DNA of 64,000 nt from Chitinophaga fulva (lineage in GTDB: Bacteria; Bacteroidota; Bacteroidia; Chitinophagales; Chitinophagaceae), in assembly GCF_012927205.1 (NCBI RefSeq), contig NZ_JABBGC010000003.1, positions 1,054,001 to 1,118,000 of the forward strand, written 5' to 3'. A program made the position numbers and the translations under genes. Positions 34,034 to 43,593 of this stretch are shown one piece after another (position 1 is the first letter of the stretch; each line of letters opens with the position of its first letter). Under the pieces are notes generated by a model that was not told where the DNA came from, did not search any database, and saw only the letters and a program-made list of their open reading frames with translations.

Positions 34034-34963
34034 ATGAAACGCCCACTATTCTTTTTAATCCTGATTTTTATGATCAATACAGCCACCGCCGCCACCAAAG
34101 AGCCATCACCCGTCTACCACAGGACCATTAACGTGGACGGCATCAATATCTTTTACCGTGAAGCCGGCGATCCCACCAAACCTACGCTCCTGCTGCTGCA
34201 TGGATTTCCATCCTCTTCACACAATTTCAGGACGCTCATCCCGCTGCTGAAAAATGATTTTCACATACTGGCGCCTGACTACCCGGGCTTCGGATTCAGT
34301 GATATGCCGCCTATGTCTGAATTTGATTATACCTTCGACAACTACTCCCGTTACATCGAGAAATTCCTTTCCCTGAAAGGCGTGAAAAAATGCAGCATGT
34401 ATCTGTTCGACTATGGCGCGCCGGTAGGCTTGCGGATCATCCAGCGCAATCCCGCTATCCTGGAACACCTGATCGTACAAAACGGGAATATCTACGCAGA
34501 AGGCCTGAGTGACATCCTGAAGAGCTACCGGAAAAATATCGATGAAAACACGGAAGCTTCCCGTGCGCTGGTCTACAAGGCATTCGAACTGGAATACACG
34601 AAGTTCGAATACCTGCACGGCGTCAGCGATCCTACAAAAGTATCACCGGAAAGTTACCAGCTCGATCAACTGCTGATGGACAGGCCCGGTAATAAAGAGA
34701 TCCAATACAAACTGAAATACGATTACCGGTTCAACATTGCGGAATATCCCAAATGGCAACAAACCTTACGTCAGTTGGCCCCCAGTGTGCTGATCGTTTG
34801 GGGAGAAAATGACCCGGTGTTTCTGAAGCCCGGCGCCCTGGCTTTCAAAAAGGACATCCCGGCCACTGAAATGCATTTCTATCCTACCGGTCACTTTGCA
34901 CTGGAAGAGTACGTGGTGGAGATAGCGGAACGGATAAGGGTATTTTTAAAAGCTCAACAATGA
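34034..34963 (+). CDS. Exported paralogous alpha/beta hydrolase
   Basis: A 309-residue paralog of the gene before it, with an added signal peptide (MKRPLFFLILIFMINTATAA). The same triad is seen: Asp nucleophile in LFDYGAPVG, acid in GENDPVF and His in TGHFALEEY. The oxyanion block is HGFPSSSHNFRTL. The mature part is close to the first protein along its whole length. An inside/outside pair in one operon suggests the substrate is met both in the periplasm and in the cell. Confidence 0.86.
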   Translation: MKRPLFFLILIFMINTATAATKEPSPVYHRTINVDGINIFYREAGDPTKPTLLLLHGFPSSSHNFRTLIPLLKNDFHILAPDYPGFGFSDMPPMSEFDYTFDNYSRYIEKFLSLKGVKKCSMYLFDYGAPVGLRIIQRNPAILEHLIVQNGNIYAEGLSDILKSYRKNIDENTEASRALVYKAFELEYTKFEYLHGVSDPTKVSPESYQLDQLLMDRPGNKEIQYKLKYDYRFNIAEYPKWQQTLRQLAPSVLIVWGENDPVFLKPGALAFKKDIPATEMHFYPTGHFALEEYVVEIAERIRVFLKAQQ

Positions 34964-34970
34964 TTCGAAA

Positions 34971-35012
34971 AACATAGAAAAGGCTGCCTTTTAAGGCAGC
35001 CTTTTCTATGTT
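34971..35012. terminator. Terminator with 20-bp stem
   Basis: AACATAGAAAAGGCTGCCTT pairs with 34993-35012 across a two-base spacer. It is placed between the convergent hydrolase and HMA genes and can work both ways. Confidence 0.85.
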
Positions 35013-35028
35013 CGCTATGTTGTAATAA

Positions 35029-35238
35029 CTATTGTTCGTTGAGATGAACCCTGTAACCTGCTTTTTCAATCGCAGTAAAAACGGTTTCCTGTAAGTCATC
35101 TGAAGCCAGCGTCACTGTTACGGTACCAGGACCTATATGTTGAATACCTGCTCCTTCTACAGCTTCGATTGCTTTTGTAACGGTAGCCTGGCAGTGTGCA
35201 CTTTTCATCGTTGGTACATTGAATATTTGATTTTTCAT
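35029..35238 (-). CDS. HMA-like small protein lacking the first metal-site cysteine
   Basis: A 69-residue ferredoxin-like (HMA) fold. The usual MxCxxC is MKSAHC here, so Ser13 replaces the first cysteine and only Cys16 remains. Conserved fold residues are otherwise kept (VTKAIEAVEG.., VTVTLASD, ..FTAIEKAGYRV). It may bind metal differently, partner a second protein, or be losing the function. I chose the ATG at 35238; 13 upstream in-frame codons are not family-like. A 21-bp-spaced direct repeat lies upstream. Confidence 0.8.
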   Translation of the reverse strand: MKNQIFNVPTMKSAHCQATVTKAIEAVEGAGIQHIGPGTVTVTLASDDLQETVFTAIEKAGYRVHLNEQ

Positions 35239-35297
35239 GGTAGTAATTTTATTTGTTATTGATACCACAAATTTCAATAAAGCTGTCCGGATGGCTG

Positions 35298-35329
35298 TTA
35301 CAAGATTTCACAGATGTTTTACAAGATTT
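35298..35329. promoter_or_regulatory. Direct repeat upstream of the HMA gene
   Basis: TTACAAGATTT occurs at 35298-35308 and 35319-35329, exactly two helical turns apart. It is a candidate regulator site. Confidence 0.35.
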
Positions 35330-35368
35330 TGTTTTTCATTCATTTCTCCAACAACAAGCAATAAGGGT

Positions 35369-35650
35369 TTAGTTAATTCCATTCTTACGTTTGAAGTCTT
35401 CTCGTACCTCTTTTGCTTCTATTTCTGATAAATTACGAATAAACCTCGTTTCGATATCGGCACCTATAGTATAGACTTCCTGGATTTCTATATGCCCATC
35501 TGCATATTCATAAAAACCCTGGCCTTCAGGTAATTTATCTGACAAGATCAGAAATGGCAGATTCCTCATGAAATTGCGCGTCCTAATCTGCTCTATTGTA
35601 GCGGCAAATTTCTTTTTCTGGAGGGCCATTTCTTGTTCTAAGGCTGTCAT
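35369..35650 (-). CDS. Small protein of unknown function
   Basis: A 93-residue protein from the ATG at 35650 (MTALEQEMALQKKKF); a longer frame to 35725 adds a hydrophobic stretch that is probably not translated. It is charged and mostly helical, with LPFLILSDKLPEGQGFYEYADGHIEI in the middle. I recognise no domain. It sits between the HMA gene and the efflux operon and reads in the same direction as both. Confidence 0.55.
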   Translation of the reverse strand: MTALEQEMALQKKKFAATIEQIRTRNFMRNLPFLILSDKLPEGQGFYEYADGHIEIQEVYTIGADIETRFIRNLSEIEAKEVREDFKRKNGIN

Positions 35651-35799
35651 CAATGATTTATTAAAATTCAAAAACCACAATAAAATTAGCCAAAAGTACC
35701 TACACGACCAACCCAATATTCTCAATAAACATAATAATCAAATGCCTTATAAAACATTGAGTTTACAAAATCATTATGAGCACAATATCCCGCCTACAT

Positions 35800-37230
35800 C
35801 TACCCTTGCGGCGCCTTTTTAATCGCCACAGCCGCTATCACAGCTCCTGCCAAACTCACTACTGCCGCCGCCAGAAACGCTGTCTGAAAACCACCGTTCA
35901 AAGCCTCCACATCAGCCAGTCCATCACTTTTCAAAACACTTGTTTTAGCGGAAGATATCGCCACAATAACGGCAAGGCCTAATGCAGAACCTATCTGATA
36001 ACTGGTATTGACTAAACCCGAAGCCAGTCCGGATTCTTCCGGCCGCGCTCCTGAAATGGACGCCACTGTCCCGGGAATATAAGCCAGCGACATACCGATA
36101 GCGCCTAACAAGGAAGCCGGCAACACATGTATCATAAAGCTACCATTGACAGGCGCGATACTGAAAAGCAACAGGGAAAGCGTCAGCGCCAATAAACCGG
36201 CAACGAGATTAGGTTTGATACCAAACCTGCCCATCAGTTTACCGGTAATGATAACCATAAACAACATAATGGTAATGGTCATCGGCAATAATGCCAGGCC
36301 ACTGTTGAACGCCGGAAAATGAAGGACCTGTTGCAGGTACAGGTTCAGGAAAAACCATAATGGAATCCAGGCTGCCGCCATCAGCGCCATGACCAGGTTG
36401 CCCGCAGAGAGATTGAACGCTTTAAAAATCGATAACGGCATCAAAGGCTCTTTCCTGCTTTTCTGCAATGCGACAAAAGCTATTAACAACACCACCGATA
36501 ACAACAACAAGCCCCATGTTTGAATAGATTGCCAGCCTGCACTTTCCGCCGCCACGATGACATATACCATCAGTACAAACGCCGCGGTGGCCAGCATGGC
36601 GCCTCCCAGGTCGATACTTCCTTTACGATGTTTTCCTTTCAACAGCAGCGAAGGACTCAGCGCGAGCACCACCAGACCAATAGGGATATTAATAAGGAAT
36701 ACCCAATGCCAGGAAAGCCACTGTGTGATCGCCCCGCCGAGGAATACGCCGGCAGAACCGCCAGCCGCTGCGGAGGCTCCCCAGAAACCGAGCGCTTTGT
36801 TCAGCTCTTTCGGATCGGTGAATTTCGTTAGCACCAAAGTAAGTGCTGACGGGGCTATCAATGCAGAACCCAATCCCTGCAACGCCCTGCCAACATTCAA
36901 CGATGCTTCGGACCAGGCTACACCCGCCAGCAATGACGCTGCGGAGAGAATAACAAAACCCCACATAAATATTTTGCGGGCGCCGAACAAGTCGGACAGT
37001 CTTCCACCAAGCAGCAGAAAGCCACCGAAGAAAATGACGTAGGCGTTGAAGATCCATTGCAAGCCCGACTGTGAATAACCAAGATCGCTTTTAATGGCAG
37101 GCAGCGCCACGCCTATGATGGAGGTATCCATGATCACCATGAACTCCGCCATGCAGAGCACAAAAAGGGCGGCCCATCGCTTGCGGTAAGGCGCGGCCTG
37201 TATCGGTACAACGACTGTTTCTGAAATCAT
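35800..37230 (-). CDS. MFS drug transporter, DHA2 (EmrB/QacA) family, 14 membrane spans
   Basis: A 476-residue proton-driven exporter. The first span region (FMVIMDTSIIGVALPAIKSDLG) and motif A-like GGRLSDLFGARKIF are typical, as is the DHA2 block in the fifth span (GGSAGVFLGGAITQWLSWHWVFLINIPIG). About 14 hydrophobic segments are present. It is the last gene of the efflux operon (25 bases after tolC), so a four-component arrangement with RND parts is likely. Confidence 0.92.
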   Translation of the reverse strand: MISETVVVPIQAAPYRKRWAALFVLCMAEFMVIMDTSIIGVALPAIKSDLGYSQSGLQWIFNAYVIFFGGFLLLGGRLSDLFGARKIFMWGFVILSAASLLAGVAWSEASLNVGRALQGLGSALIAPSALTLVLTKFTDPKELNKALGFWGASAAAGGSAGVFLGGAITQWLSWHWVFLINIPIGLVVLALSPSLLLKGKHRKGSIDLGGAMLATAAFVLMVYVIVAAESAGWQSIQTWGLLLLSVVLLIAFVALQKSRKEPLMPLSIFKAFNLSAGNLVMALMAAAWIPLWFFLNLYLQQVLHFPAFNSGLALLPMTITIMLFMVIITGKLMGRFGIKPNLVAGLLALTLSLLLFSIAPVNGSFMIHVLPASLLGAIGMSLAYIPGTVASISGARPEESGLASGLVNTSYQIGSALGLAVIVAISSAKTSVLKSDGLADVEALNGGFQTAFLAAAVVSLAGAVIAAVAIKKAPQG

Positions 37231-37255
37231 ATGTTTAATTTTTTTGAGTGCGTTA

Positions 37256-38590
37256 TTAAAGTTGCAGCAGTCCCTGTGCGCGGCGGAGCCGGACGTGGAC
37301 CACCTTATGGAGATAAATCGCCTGGAGGTGATTCAGTTTTGCCTGTGTGAGCGCCAGTTCAGCATCTGTCAATTCCAATCTGGTACTAAGGCCGTTCCGG
37401 TAGCGGTCATCCATCATAGCGTAACTGATCTCTGCCAGTTCAACGGTCCTTTGCTGTATGCGCAGCTGCTCATTGGCTTCCTTCCATTGCGACAGCAGCG
37501 CGGCCAGTTCTGATCTGACCGACTGTTCCAGGTCTTCCTGCCCGATGCTTTCCTGTTTCTTCCGGATTTCAGCCTGACTGACTTTTGCTTTAATCCGGCT
37601 ACCACTGAATATAGGCATGGCTATCTGTACACCCACGAAAGAGGTGGGCGGCCATATATACTGGCCAAACTTGTAGTTGTCGGCCTGCGCCTGCAGCTGG
37701 TACTGCCCTACAGCGGTTATCTGTGGCAGCCTTTCCGCTTTGGCCTCAGCAATTTCCAGCCCGCTCCTTTCCGTCGATAGCTTTTGTACGGCCATATCAT
37801 TTCGTCGTTGTACGGCAGTCGCCATAGCGCTGTTCAGCTCATAAGCACCTTCAACAGGTAGTTCCGGGGCCAGAGTGTCAGACAGTTCAATAGGGATGGC
37901 ATCATCCATACCGATCAGCCTTTTCAGTTGTATACCTGCTACTTCCAGGTTATTATGAAGATAGGAGATCGATGACCGCAGGTTCTCCACCGCTATAAAA
38001 GCCCGGAGTGTGTCCTGCTTCAGGCTGCGGCCCTGCGCGAACAGGGAACGGGTGTCTTTCAGCGCTTTTTCGTTGCGGACAAGGCTTTGCTGGTGAAGGG
38101 CTATCTGCGACTGCATCAGCAACATATCAAAATAGGCGATGGATATCTCCGTGCCCAGGCTGCCTCTCAGATCAGCCGTCTTCTCCCGCTGGATCCTTTC
38201 GTCATATATCGTAGCCTTTGCCTGACGCCGCGCACTTTCGTTGAGCAGCGGTTGACTGGCGGCAACAACGCCATTGAAAGCATTTTTGCCACCCACAGCT
38301 ACATCTTGTACCGGCTTCGTTGTACCGGCAAAAGAACCGGGCAGAAAGATGACCTGCCGGTCGAAATACCGCTGGTAACCGCCACTTGCGGCTACATTGG
38401 GTAAAAGCCGGCTCTTTGTTTCCCAGGTGACTTCTTTGCGGTGTGCTTCTTCCAGCACCTGTATCTGTAACTGCCGGTTGCCGGTTGCGGCCGTCGACAA
38501 TGCTTCGGCAAGGCTTATCTTTTTGGCTGTCTGCGCGCTGCCATGGAGGGCTACGAGCAACAGCGGTATCATGAGATTACTTCGTTTCAT
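37256..38590 (-). CDS. TolC-family outer membrane efflux protein
   Basis: A 444-residue outer membrane channel protein. The signal peptide (MKRSNLMIPLLLVALHGSAQ) and the two OEP repeats with heptad-like coiled-coil stretches (residues 30-220 and 230-440) are clear: SLAEALSTAATGNRQLQ.., SVRSELAALLSQWKEANEQLRIQQR. It should form a trimeric duct with the RND pump encoded 17 bases upstream and the adaptor. Confidence 0.93.
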   Translation of the reverse strand: MKRSNLMIPLLLVALHGSAQTAKKISLAEALSTAATGNRQLQIQVLEEAHRKEVTWETKSRLLPNVAASGGYQRYFDRQVIFLPGSFAGTTKPVQDVAVGGKNAFNGVVAASQPLLNESARRQAKATIYDERIQREKTADLRGSLGTEISIAYFDMLLMQSQIALHQQSLVRNEKALKDTRSLFAQGRSLKQDTLRAFIAVENLRSSISYLHNNLEVAGIQLKRLIGMDDAIPIELSDTLAPELPVEGAYELNSAMATAVQRRNDMAVQKLSTERSGLEIAEAKAERLPQITAVGQYQLQAQADNYKFGQYIWPPTSFVGVQIAMPIFSGSRIKAKVSQAEIRKKQESIGQEDLEQSVRSELAALLSQWKEANEQLRIQQRTVELAEISYAMMDDRYRNGLSTRLELTDAELALTQAKLNHLQAIYLHKVVHVRLRRAQGLLQL

Positions 38591-38607
38591 TGCTTTGTTT
38601 TTTTAGA

Positions 38608-41600
38608 TCAACCGGCATATTCCGTTTCTGCTGCGGATAAAACCACGTCCGGCTCTTCTTCTGCTATCTTGCGGCTTTTGCTGCCGGACAGGTAGGAATA
38701 CACAGCCGGAATGATGAACAGTGTGAGGATGCCGGCGAAGATCAGTCCACCGGCAATGACGATCCCGAGCGACTGACGGCTGTTGTTCGTCATCGCGATC
38801 GGCAGGGCGCCGAATATCATCGCCAGAGAGGTCATCAATATGGGCCGGAAACGCTGCTCTGCGGCCTGAATGGCGGCATCGAATTTTGAAAGTCCCGTAT
38901 CTTTCAGGTGGTTGGCGAATTCCACGATAAGAATCCCGTTTTTGGTGATCAGTCCCACCAGGGTGATAATACCAATCTGGCTGAACACGTTCAGGCTCTG
39001 ACTGAACCAGTCGAGGCTCAACAACGCGCCCATTACCGCCACAGGCACGGTCAGCATAATGATCAGCGGATCGCGCAGGCTTTCAAACTGCGCGGCGAGG
39101 ATCATGTAAATAAGCAGCAGCGCCAGTATCAGCGTAAAGGCAATGTTGCCCTGACTCTCTTCATAATCCCTCGATTGTCCTGCCAGCGAAGTTTTGAAAT
39201 TAGCGCCCAGCACTTCCTGCTGAATACGTTTCATCTCATCAATACCTTCTGCAAGGCTTATCCCCGGCGCTAATCCGGCTGATACAGTAGCGGAGGTATA
39301 CTGGTCATAACGATAGATAGAAGCGGGACTGATGCTCTCTTTGATAGACACGAGGTTGTCCAGCGAAATCATTTCACCGCCTGCGGACCGAACATAGATC
39401 GTTTTGAGATCACTGATCTTACTTCTGTTTTCCCGCTCCAGCTGACCGATGACTTCATACTGGCGATCGTTGCGCAGGAAGTAACCATAACGTTGACCCG
39501 ACAACGAAAGTTGAAGCGCCCTCGCCACCTCCTGTATGGATACGCCCATCAGGGCTGCCTTCTGCCGGTCGATGCTGATTTGCAGCTCCGGTTTATTGAT
39601 TTTCAGGTCAGCATCCACGAACATCAGTTTGCTGCTCTGTCGTGCCGCCTGCAGGAATTTGTTCAATGCTGCGGAAACAGTGTCCAGCGTAGGCCCCTGC
39701 AATACAAACTGCAACGGCATACCGCCACCGTAGCGTGTGCCGATGGTAGGCGGCAAATAAGGAAACAGCAGCATGCCTCTGAAGTTACCGGATGCGGCCG
39801 CATACTGATTATACAGCTGCTGAGCTGTTACCTTACGTTCTTTGGGTTCTTTCAGGTAGATACTCTGCACCGCAAAACTGGTAGGCGCCGGTGCAGGGAT
39901 AAACGAAACCGCCACCATGGAGTAGGTCTGGTACAGCCCTTCCGTGGAATCATTGACATACCGGCCTACTTCGGTCATGTGTTTTTTCATATAGTCGAAG
40001 GATACGCCTTCCGGTGCTATCGCAATCAGGCTCATATTAGAGCGGTCTTCCACAGGTGCCAGCTCGGAAGGCAGTTTCTTCCCGACAGACCAGATCACTA
40101 CACCACCGCCCAGGAGAAACACCCAGGCCATCCAGCGCACCTTCATGAAACGTTTCAACAAATGTGCATAACCGTTATTGAGGCGCACAAAAAAGGGTTC
40201 TGTTTTTCGTTGGAACCAGTTGGGCCTTTCTTGTTTCTTTAACAGGTAAGCACTCAGCATAGGCGACAACGTTAGTGCCACAAACGCCGATACCAGCACC
40301 GATCCGGACACCACGATGGCAAACTCTTTGAACAATTGTCCGCTGATACCACCCATGAACACAATAGGCAGGAATACAGCCGCCAGTGTAATGGTAGTGG
40401 AAATAACAGCGAAGTATATTTCTTTGGAACCTTTAAAAGCCGCCTGTACAGGCGTCATTCCTTCTTCTACTTTTTTGTAGATGTTTTCCAGTACTACGAT
40501 AGCATCGTCTACCACCAGTCCGATAGCGAGCACCAGTCCCAGCAGCGTCAGTACGTTGATGGAAAAACCGGCTATGTACATGATGAAGAACGCTGAGAGG
40601 ATCGATACCGGAATGGCCAGCACCGGGATGATGGTAGAGCGCCAGTCTCTCAGGAAGAGGAAGATGATCAGCACTACCAGTCCGAACGCAATGAAAAGTG
40701 TTTCCTCTACTTCCTTGATAGACTCTCTCACCGGTTTTGTAAAATCGAAACCAACGATCAGCCGGTAGTCTTTGGGGATCTCGTTACGGAGTTGTTCAAG
40801 GCGCCGGTAGAATTCATCCACCACTTCGATGGCGTTGGCGCCACGTTGTATCTGAATGGCAATACCTATGCCTACGCGGTTGGCGTTGTCCGTTTCATTG
40901 ATAATGGCAGTACGTTCATTGAGCTCTCCCAGTTCTGCAAAGCCAATGTCTTTCAGGCGGACCACTGAAGCGCCCGACTGCTTGATGATCATTTCATTGA
41001 ACTCCGCCGCGGTGGTGAGCCGTCCCATTGTGCGGACGCTCAGTTCCGTTGTGCTGCCTTCAATCTTTCCGGAAGGGAGGTCCATGTTCTCACGGAGCAG
41101 CGCCATCCGGATATCTTCCGGCGTGAGCCGGTAGGCTGCCAGTTTTACGGGATCGAAACGCAGGCGCATCGCGTATTTATGCTCGCCTACCACCGCCACC
41201 CGGTTGATGCCCGGGATAGACTGCATACGGTCTTTGATAACGGTAGCCGCGAGGTGACTGACCTCTTTGATGTCTTTGGTATCACTTTCCACTTCGAGGA
41301 AAGCCACGAGATTATCCGCTGAACTGGCTTTCTCCACGATAGGCGGATCTACGTCGGCCGGCAGCTGGTTGCGGGATTTCGCCACCTTATCTCGCACATC
41401 GTTCAGGGCATCTTCCAGGTCCACATCGCGGTTAAATTCCACGGAAATAACGCTGGCCTGCTCTCTGGATTCAGAGGAGATAGTGCGCACCCCACCTGCT
41501 TCCGCCAGCGATTCCTCTATCGGCCGCGTGATCTTGGAAGCGATTACATCTGGACTGGCGCCGGGATAGAAAGTGACGACAGAAATAACTGGTGCTTCCG

Positions 41601-41718
41601 TCAGCGGGAACTCACGGATGCCCAGGTTCTTCCATCCTACCAGTCCCATGATGATGATCAGGACGGAGAATACACCTCCCAGGACCGGCTTTTTTATGCT
41701 TAGTGTTGGTAAGTTCAT
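38608..41718 (-). CDS. RND efflux transporter (HAE1-type)
   Basis: A 1036-residue inner-membrane pump with the duplicated RND fold: 12 spans and two large periplasmic loops. The proton-relay Asp pair is present in span 4 (LAIGLVVDDAIVVLENIY). Porter-loop signatures (RPIEESLAEAGGVRTISSES.., VVGEHKYAMRLRFDP) place it in the hydrophobe/amphiphile branch, not the heavy-metal CusA branch: the methionine metal sites of CusA are not evident. It forms a pump with the adaptor encoded 21 bases upstream and TolC. Confidence 0.94.
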   Translation of the reverse strand: MNLPTLSIKKPVLGGVFSVLIIIMGLVGWKNLGIREFPLTEAPVISVVTFYPGASPDVIASKITRPIEESLAEAGGVRTISSESREQASVISVEFNRDVDLEDALNDVRDKVAKSRNQLPADVDPPIVEKASSADNLVAFLEVESDTKDIKEVSHLAATVIKDRMQSIPGINRVAVVGEHKYAMRLRFDPVKLAAYRLTPEDIRMALLRENMDLPSGKIEGSTTELSVRTMGRLTTAAEFNEMIIKQSGASVVRLKDIGFAELGELNERTAIINETDNANRVGIGIAIQIQRGANAIEVVDEFYRRLEQLRNEIPKDYRLIVGFDFTKPVRESIKEVEETLFIAFGLVVLIIFLFLRDWRSTIIPVLAIPVSILSAFFIMYIAGFSINVLTLLGLVLAIGLVVDDAIVVLENIYKKVEEGMTPVQAAFKGSKEIYFAVISTTITLAAVFLPIVFMGGISGQLFKEFAIVVSGSVLVSAFVALTLSPMLSAYLLKKQERPNWFQRKTEPFFVRLNNGYAHLLKRFMKVRWMAWVFLLGGGVVIWSVGKKLPSELAPVEDRSNMSLIAIAPEGVSFDYMKKHMTEVGRYVNDSTEGLYQTYSMVAVSFIPAPAPTSFAVQSIYLKEPKERKVTAQQLYNQYAAASGNFRGMLLFPYLPPTIGTRYGGGMPLQFVLQGPTLDTVSAALNKFLQAARQSSKLMFVDADLKINKPELQISIDRQKAALMGVSIQEVARALQLSLSGQRYGYFLRNDRQYEVIGQLERENRSKISDLKTIYVRSAGGEMISLDNLVSIKESISPASIYRYDQYTSATVSAGLAPGISLAEGIDEMKRIQQEVLGANFKTSLAGQSRDYEESQGNIAFTLILALLLIYMILAAQFESLRDPLIIMLTVPVAVMGALLSLDWFSQSLNVFSQIGIITLVGLITKNGILIVEFANHLKDTGLSKFDAAIQAAEQRFRPILMTSLAMIFGALPIAMTNNSRQSLGIVIAGGLIFAGILTLFIIPAVYSYLSGSKSRKIAEEEPDVVLSAAETEYAG

Positions 41719-41739
41719 GATCGTAAATAATTTGAAGTC

Positions 41740-42804
41740 CTATTTTGATGCCACTGCCTGTACCGGTGCGCCATCGCCCAGCCTGAGAATATTGGAGACA
41801 ATAACGCTGTCGCCGTCCTGTAGCCCGGAAGTGATGACAGCATGCGTTTCCGTCCTGCTGCCGATGGCCACCGGCGACATCCTGGCCGCACCGTTTTTCT
41901 TAACGAAGACAGCATAGCCGTTACCACCCGGGATCAACGCTTCCGTGGGGATGGTGATTCCTTTGGCGTCGGCACCGGCCGTAGAGAAGAAAATCCTGGC
42001 AGACAGGCCGCCTTTCAGTTTACCGCCGGGATTGGCTGCTACGGCTTGCACCAGCATGCTTCTGTTGCCGGCGTCTACACCGGGTTCTGTTGCGCTGATA
42101 ACGGCGGTATATTGTTCATTGGAAAGGCCCGTTGTAAAATGCACGGTGCCGCCTGTACGAATCAGCGGCAGGTATTTTTCCGGCACCGCAAAGTTGACCT
42201 TGATCTTCCCCTGGTCCTGAAGGCTTACCAATTCTACATTAGGGGTTACATAAGCGCCTGCCACTACTTTAGTGATGCCTATGTTGCCTGAAAAAGGCGC
42301 ATGGATGGCGGTTTTCGCCAGTTCAGCCTGGAGCAGCTCTTTTTGCGCTTTCAGCATATTGAGCTTAGTAGCTACTTCATCATATTCCTGCTGTTTTACC
42401 GCTTCGGTTTTAAGCAGATCGGCCAGTCTCTTTTCGTTTAGCCCTGCCAGTTCGAGTTCTGCGGAAAGCTGCTTCAGTCGTGCCTGTAGCTCGGCATCAT
42501 TCAGTTTGTATAAAAGTTGTCCTTCGGTAACGTGGGCTCCGTCCTGGAAGCCAACATGAAGAACACGCTGTGGTACTTCGCTCCTGATAGTCACCTCCCG
42601 GAAAGGCAGTGTAGTGCCTGATATACTTTCAAGCTGGCTGAGGGTTTCCACCCTGGCCAGCACAATATCAACGGGAAGCGCCGGCGATGGCACTGCTGCT
42701 AAGGCCGCCTTTTTCGGGGCAGACTTACCGTTGCTGCAGGCTGCAAGGAAGCTCGCTGAAACAGCCAGTGACAACAGGATCGGACAAATGGAAATTCGCA
42801 ACAT
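41740..42804 (-). CDS. RND periplasmic adaptor (membrane fusion protein), lipoprotein
   Basis: A 354-residue adaptor with lipobox FLAAC (Cys23). The barrel-sandwich (EVTIRSEVPQRVLHVGFQDGAHVTEGQLL), a coiled-coil hairpin (about 105-160), a second lipoyl half (APFSGNIGITKVVAGAYVTPNVELV) and the beta-barrel domain follow in order. It is the first gene of the RND-TolC-MFS operon. Confidence 0.93.
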   Translation of the reverse strand: MLRISICPILLSLAVSASFLAACSNGKSAPKKAALAAVPSPALPVDIVLARVETLSQLESISGTTLPFREVTIRSEVPQRVLHVGFQDGAHVTEGQLLYKLNDAELQARLKQLSAELELAGLNEKRLADLLKTEAVKQQEYDEVATKLNMLKAQKELLQAELAKTAIHAPFSGNIGITKVVAGAYVTPNVELVSLQDQGKIKVNFAVPEKYLPLIRTGGTVHFTTGLSNEQYTAVISATEPGVDAGNRSMLVQAVAANPGGKLKGGLSARIFFSTAGADAKGITIPTEALIPGGNGYAVFVKKNGAARMSPVAIGSRTETHAVITSGLQDGDSVIVSNILRLGDGAPVQAVASK

Positions 42805-42913
42805 AACATGGTGATTAATGTGAAATGCTTATTGTTTTTATTAATCACAAATGTAGAAGTGACCATAGCCCTGTCTATTATACTATAGGCGTAAAGGTTT
42901 GTAACATTATATA

Positions 42914-42949
42914 CCCAGGGCTGAAGCCCTGGGCTACGATGTTATTCAA
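42914..42949 (+). repeat. REP-like palindromic element, copy 3
   Basis: It has the same palindrome (CCCAGGGCT-GA-AGCCCTGGG, 42914-42933) and tail (CTACGATGTTATTCA) as copy 1, in the gap between the adaptor and the HMA-AraC genes. It lies 42 kb from the other pair, which shows the family is dispersed. Confidence 0.8.
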
Positions 42950-43017
42950 TTTCCCTCAAGCTAAAACCCGGAAGTTATGGGTTATTCATTATTTAAAACC
43001 AGGGGTTAATGTTACGA

Positions 43018-43581
43018 TTATAATTTATCGAGCGATGTTCGTTTTCCCTGCCGCTGCTGTTTATATACACTCGGGGCCAGTCCGGCCACCTTTTTGAATT
43101 GATTGCTTAAATAGGCCACGCTGGAATAATTGAGACAATCAGCGATCTCGCTTAAAGTAAGTTCATCGTAGTCCAGCAATTCCTTGACCCGCTCTATCTT
43201 CTGGGCGATGTAATATTTTTGAATGGTACTACCGGTGATCTCAGAGAAAACGCCTGACAGGTAATTGTACACACAGTTCAGGTCGGTGCTGAGAATATCC
43301 GACAAATTATTGTTAAGCTCTTTCTCCTGGTGATGTACAAGGTCTATAATAATGTGTTTTATTCTTTCTGTTATCCGTGTTTTCTCGTCATCAATTACCT
43401 CAAATCCAAACGACATCAGGGTATTTCTTACCTGCTCTTTTTGTTTAGCTGTGATGTTGTGCTCAAAGATCAACTCTCCCAGCGTGACTTTCTGAAGTCC
43501 GAGGTTCAGTTTTTTAACCTGTTGTGTAACAACAATCACGCAGCGGTTGCAGACCATGTTTTTTACACTGACTTTCTCCAT
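43018..43581 (-). CDS. HMA-like/AraC fusion regulator, copy 1
   Basis: A 187-residue regulator. The N-terminal about 70 residues look like an HMA/ferredoxin-like fold with VCNRC (Cys11, Cys14) at the usual metal site; the C-terminal about 90 carry an AraC helix-turn-helix (ELTLSEIADCLNYSSVAYLSNQFKKVAGLAPSVYK). There is no cupin-type sensory domain. The gene lies 12 bases after a paralog. I infer metal (or thiol) sensing, with output on the adjacent efflux operon or the HMA gene. Confidence 0.78.
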   Translation of the reverse strand: MEKVSVKNMVCNRCVIVVTQQVKKLNLGLQKVTLGELIFEHNITAKQKEQVRNTLMSFGFEVIDDEKTRITERIKHIIIDLVHHQEKELNNNLSDILSTDLNCVYNYLSGVFSEITGSTIQKYYIAQKIERVKELLDYDELTLSEIADCLNYSSVAYLSNQFKKVAGLAPSVYKQQRQGKRTSLDKL

Positions 43582-43593
43582 AGAAGCTTTATT

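Noticed and set aside
42825..43097. 90-codon frame containing GLKPWAT
   Set aside because: That peptide is the translated REP palindrome; the frame has no other support and runs into the antisense of the HMA-AraC gene.
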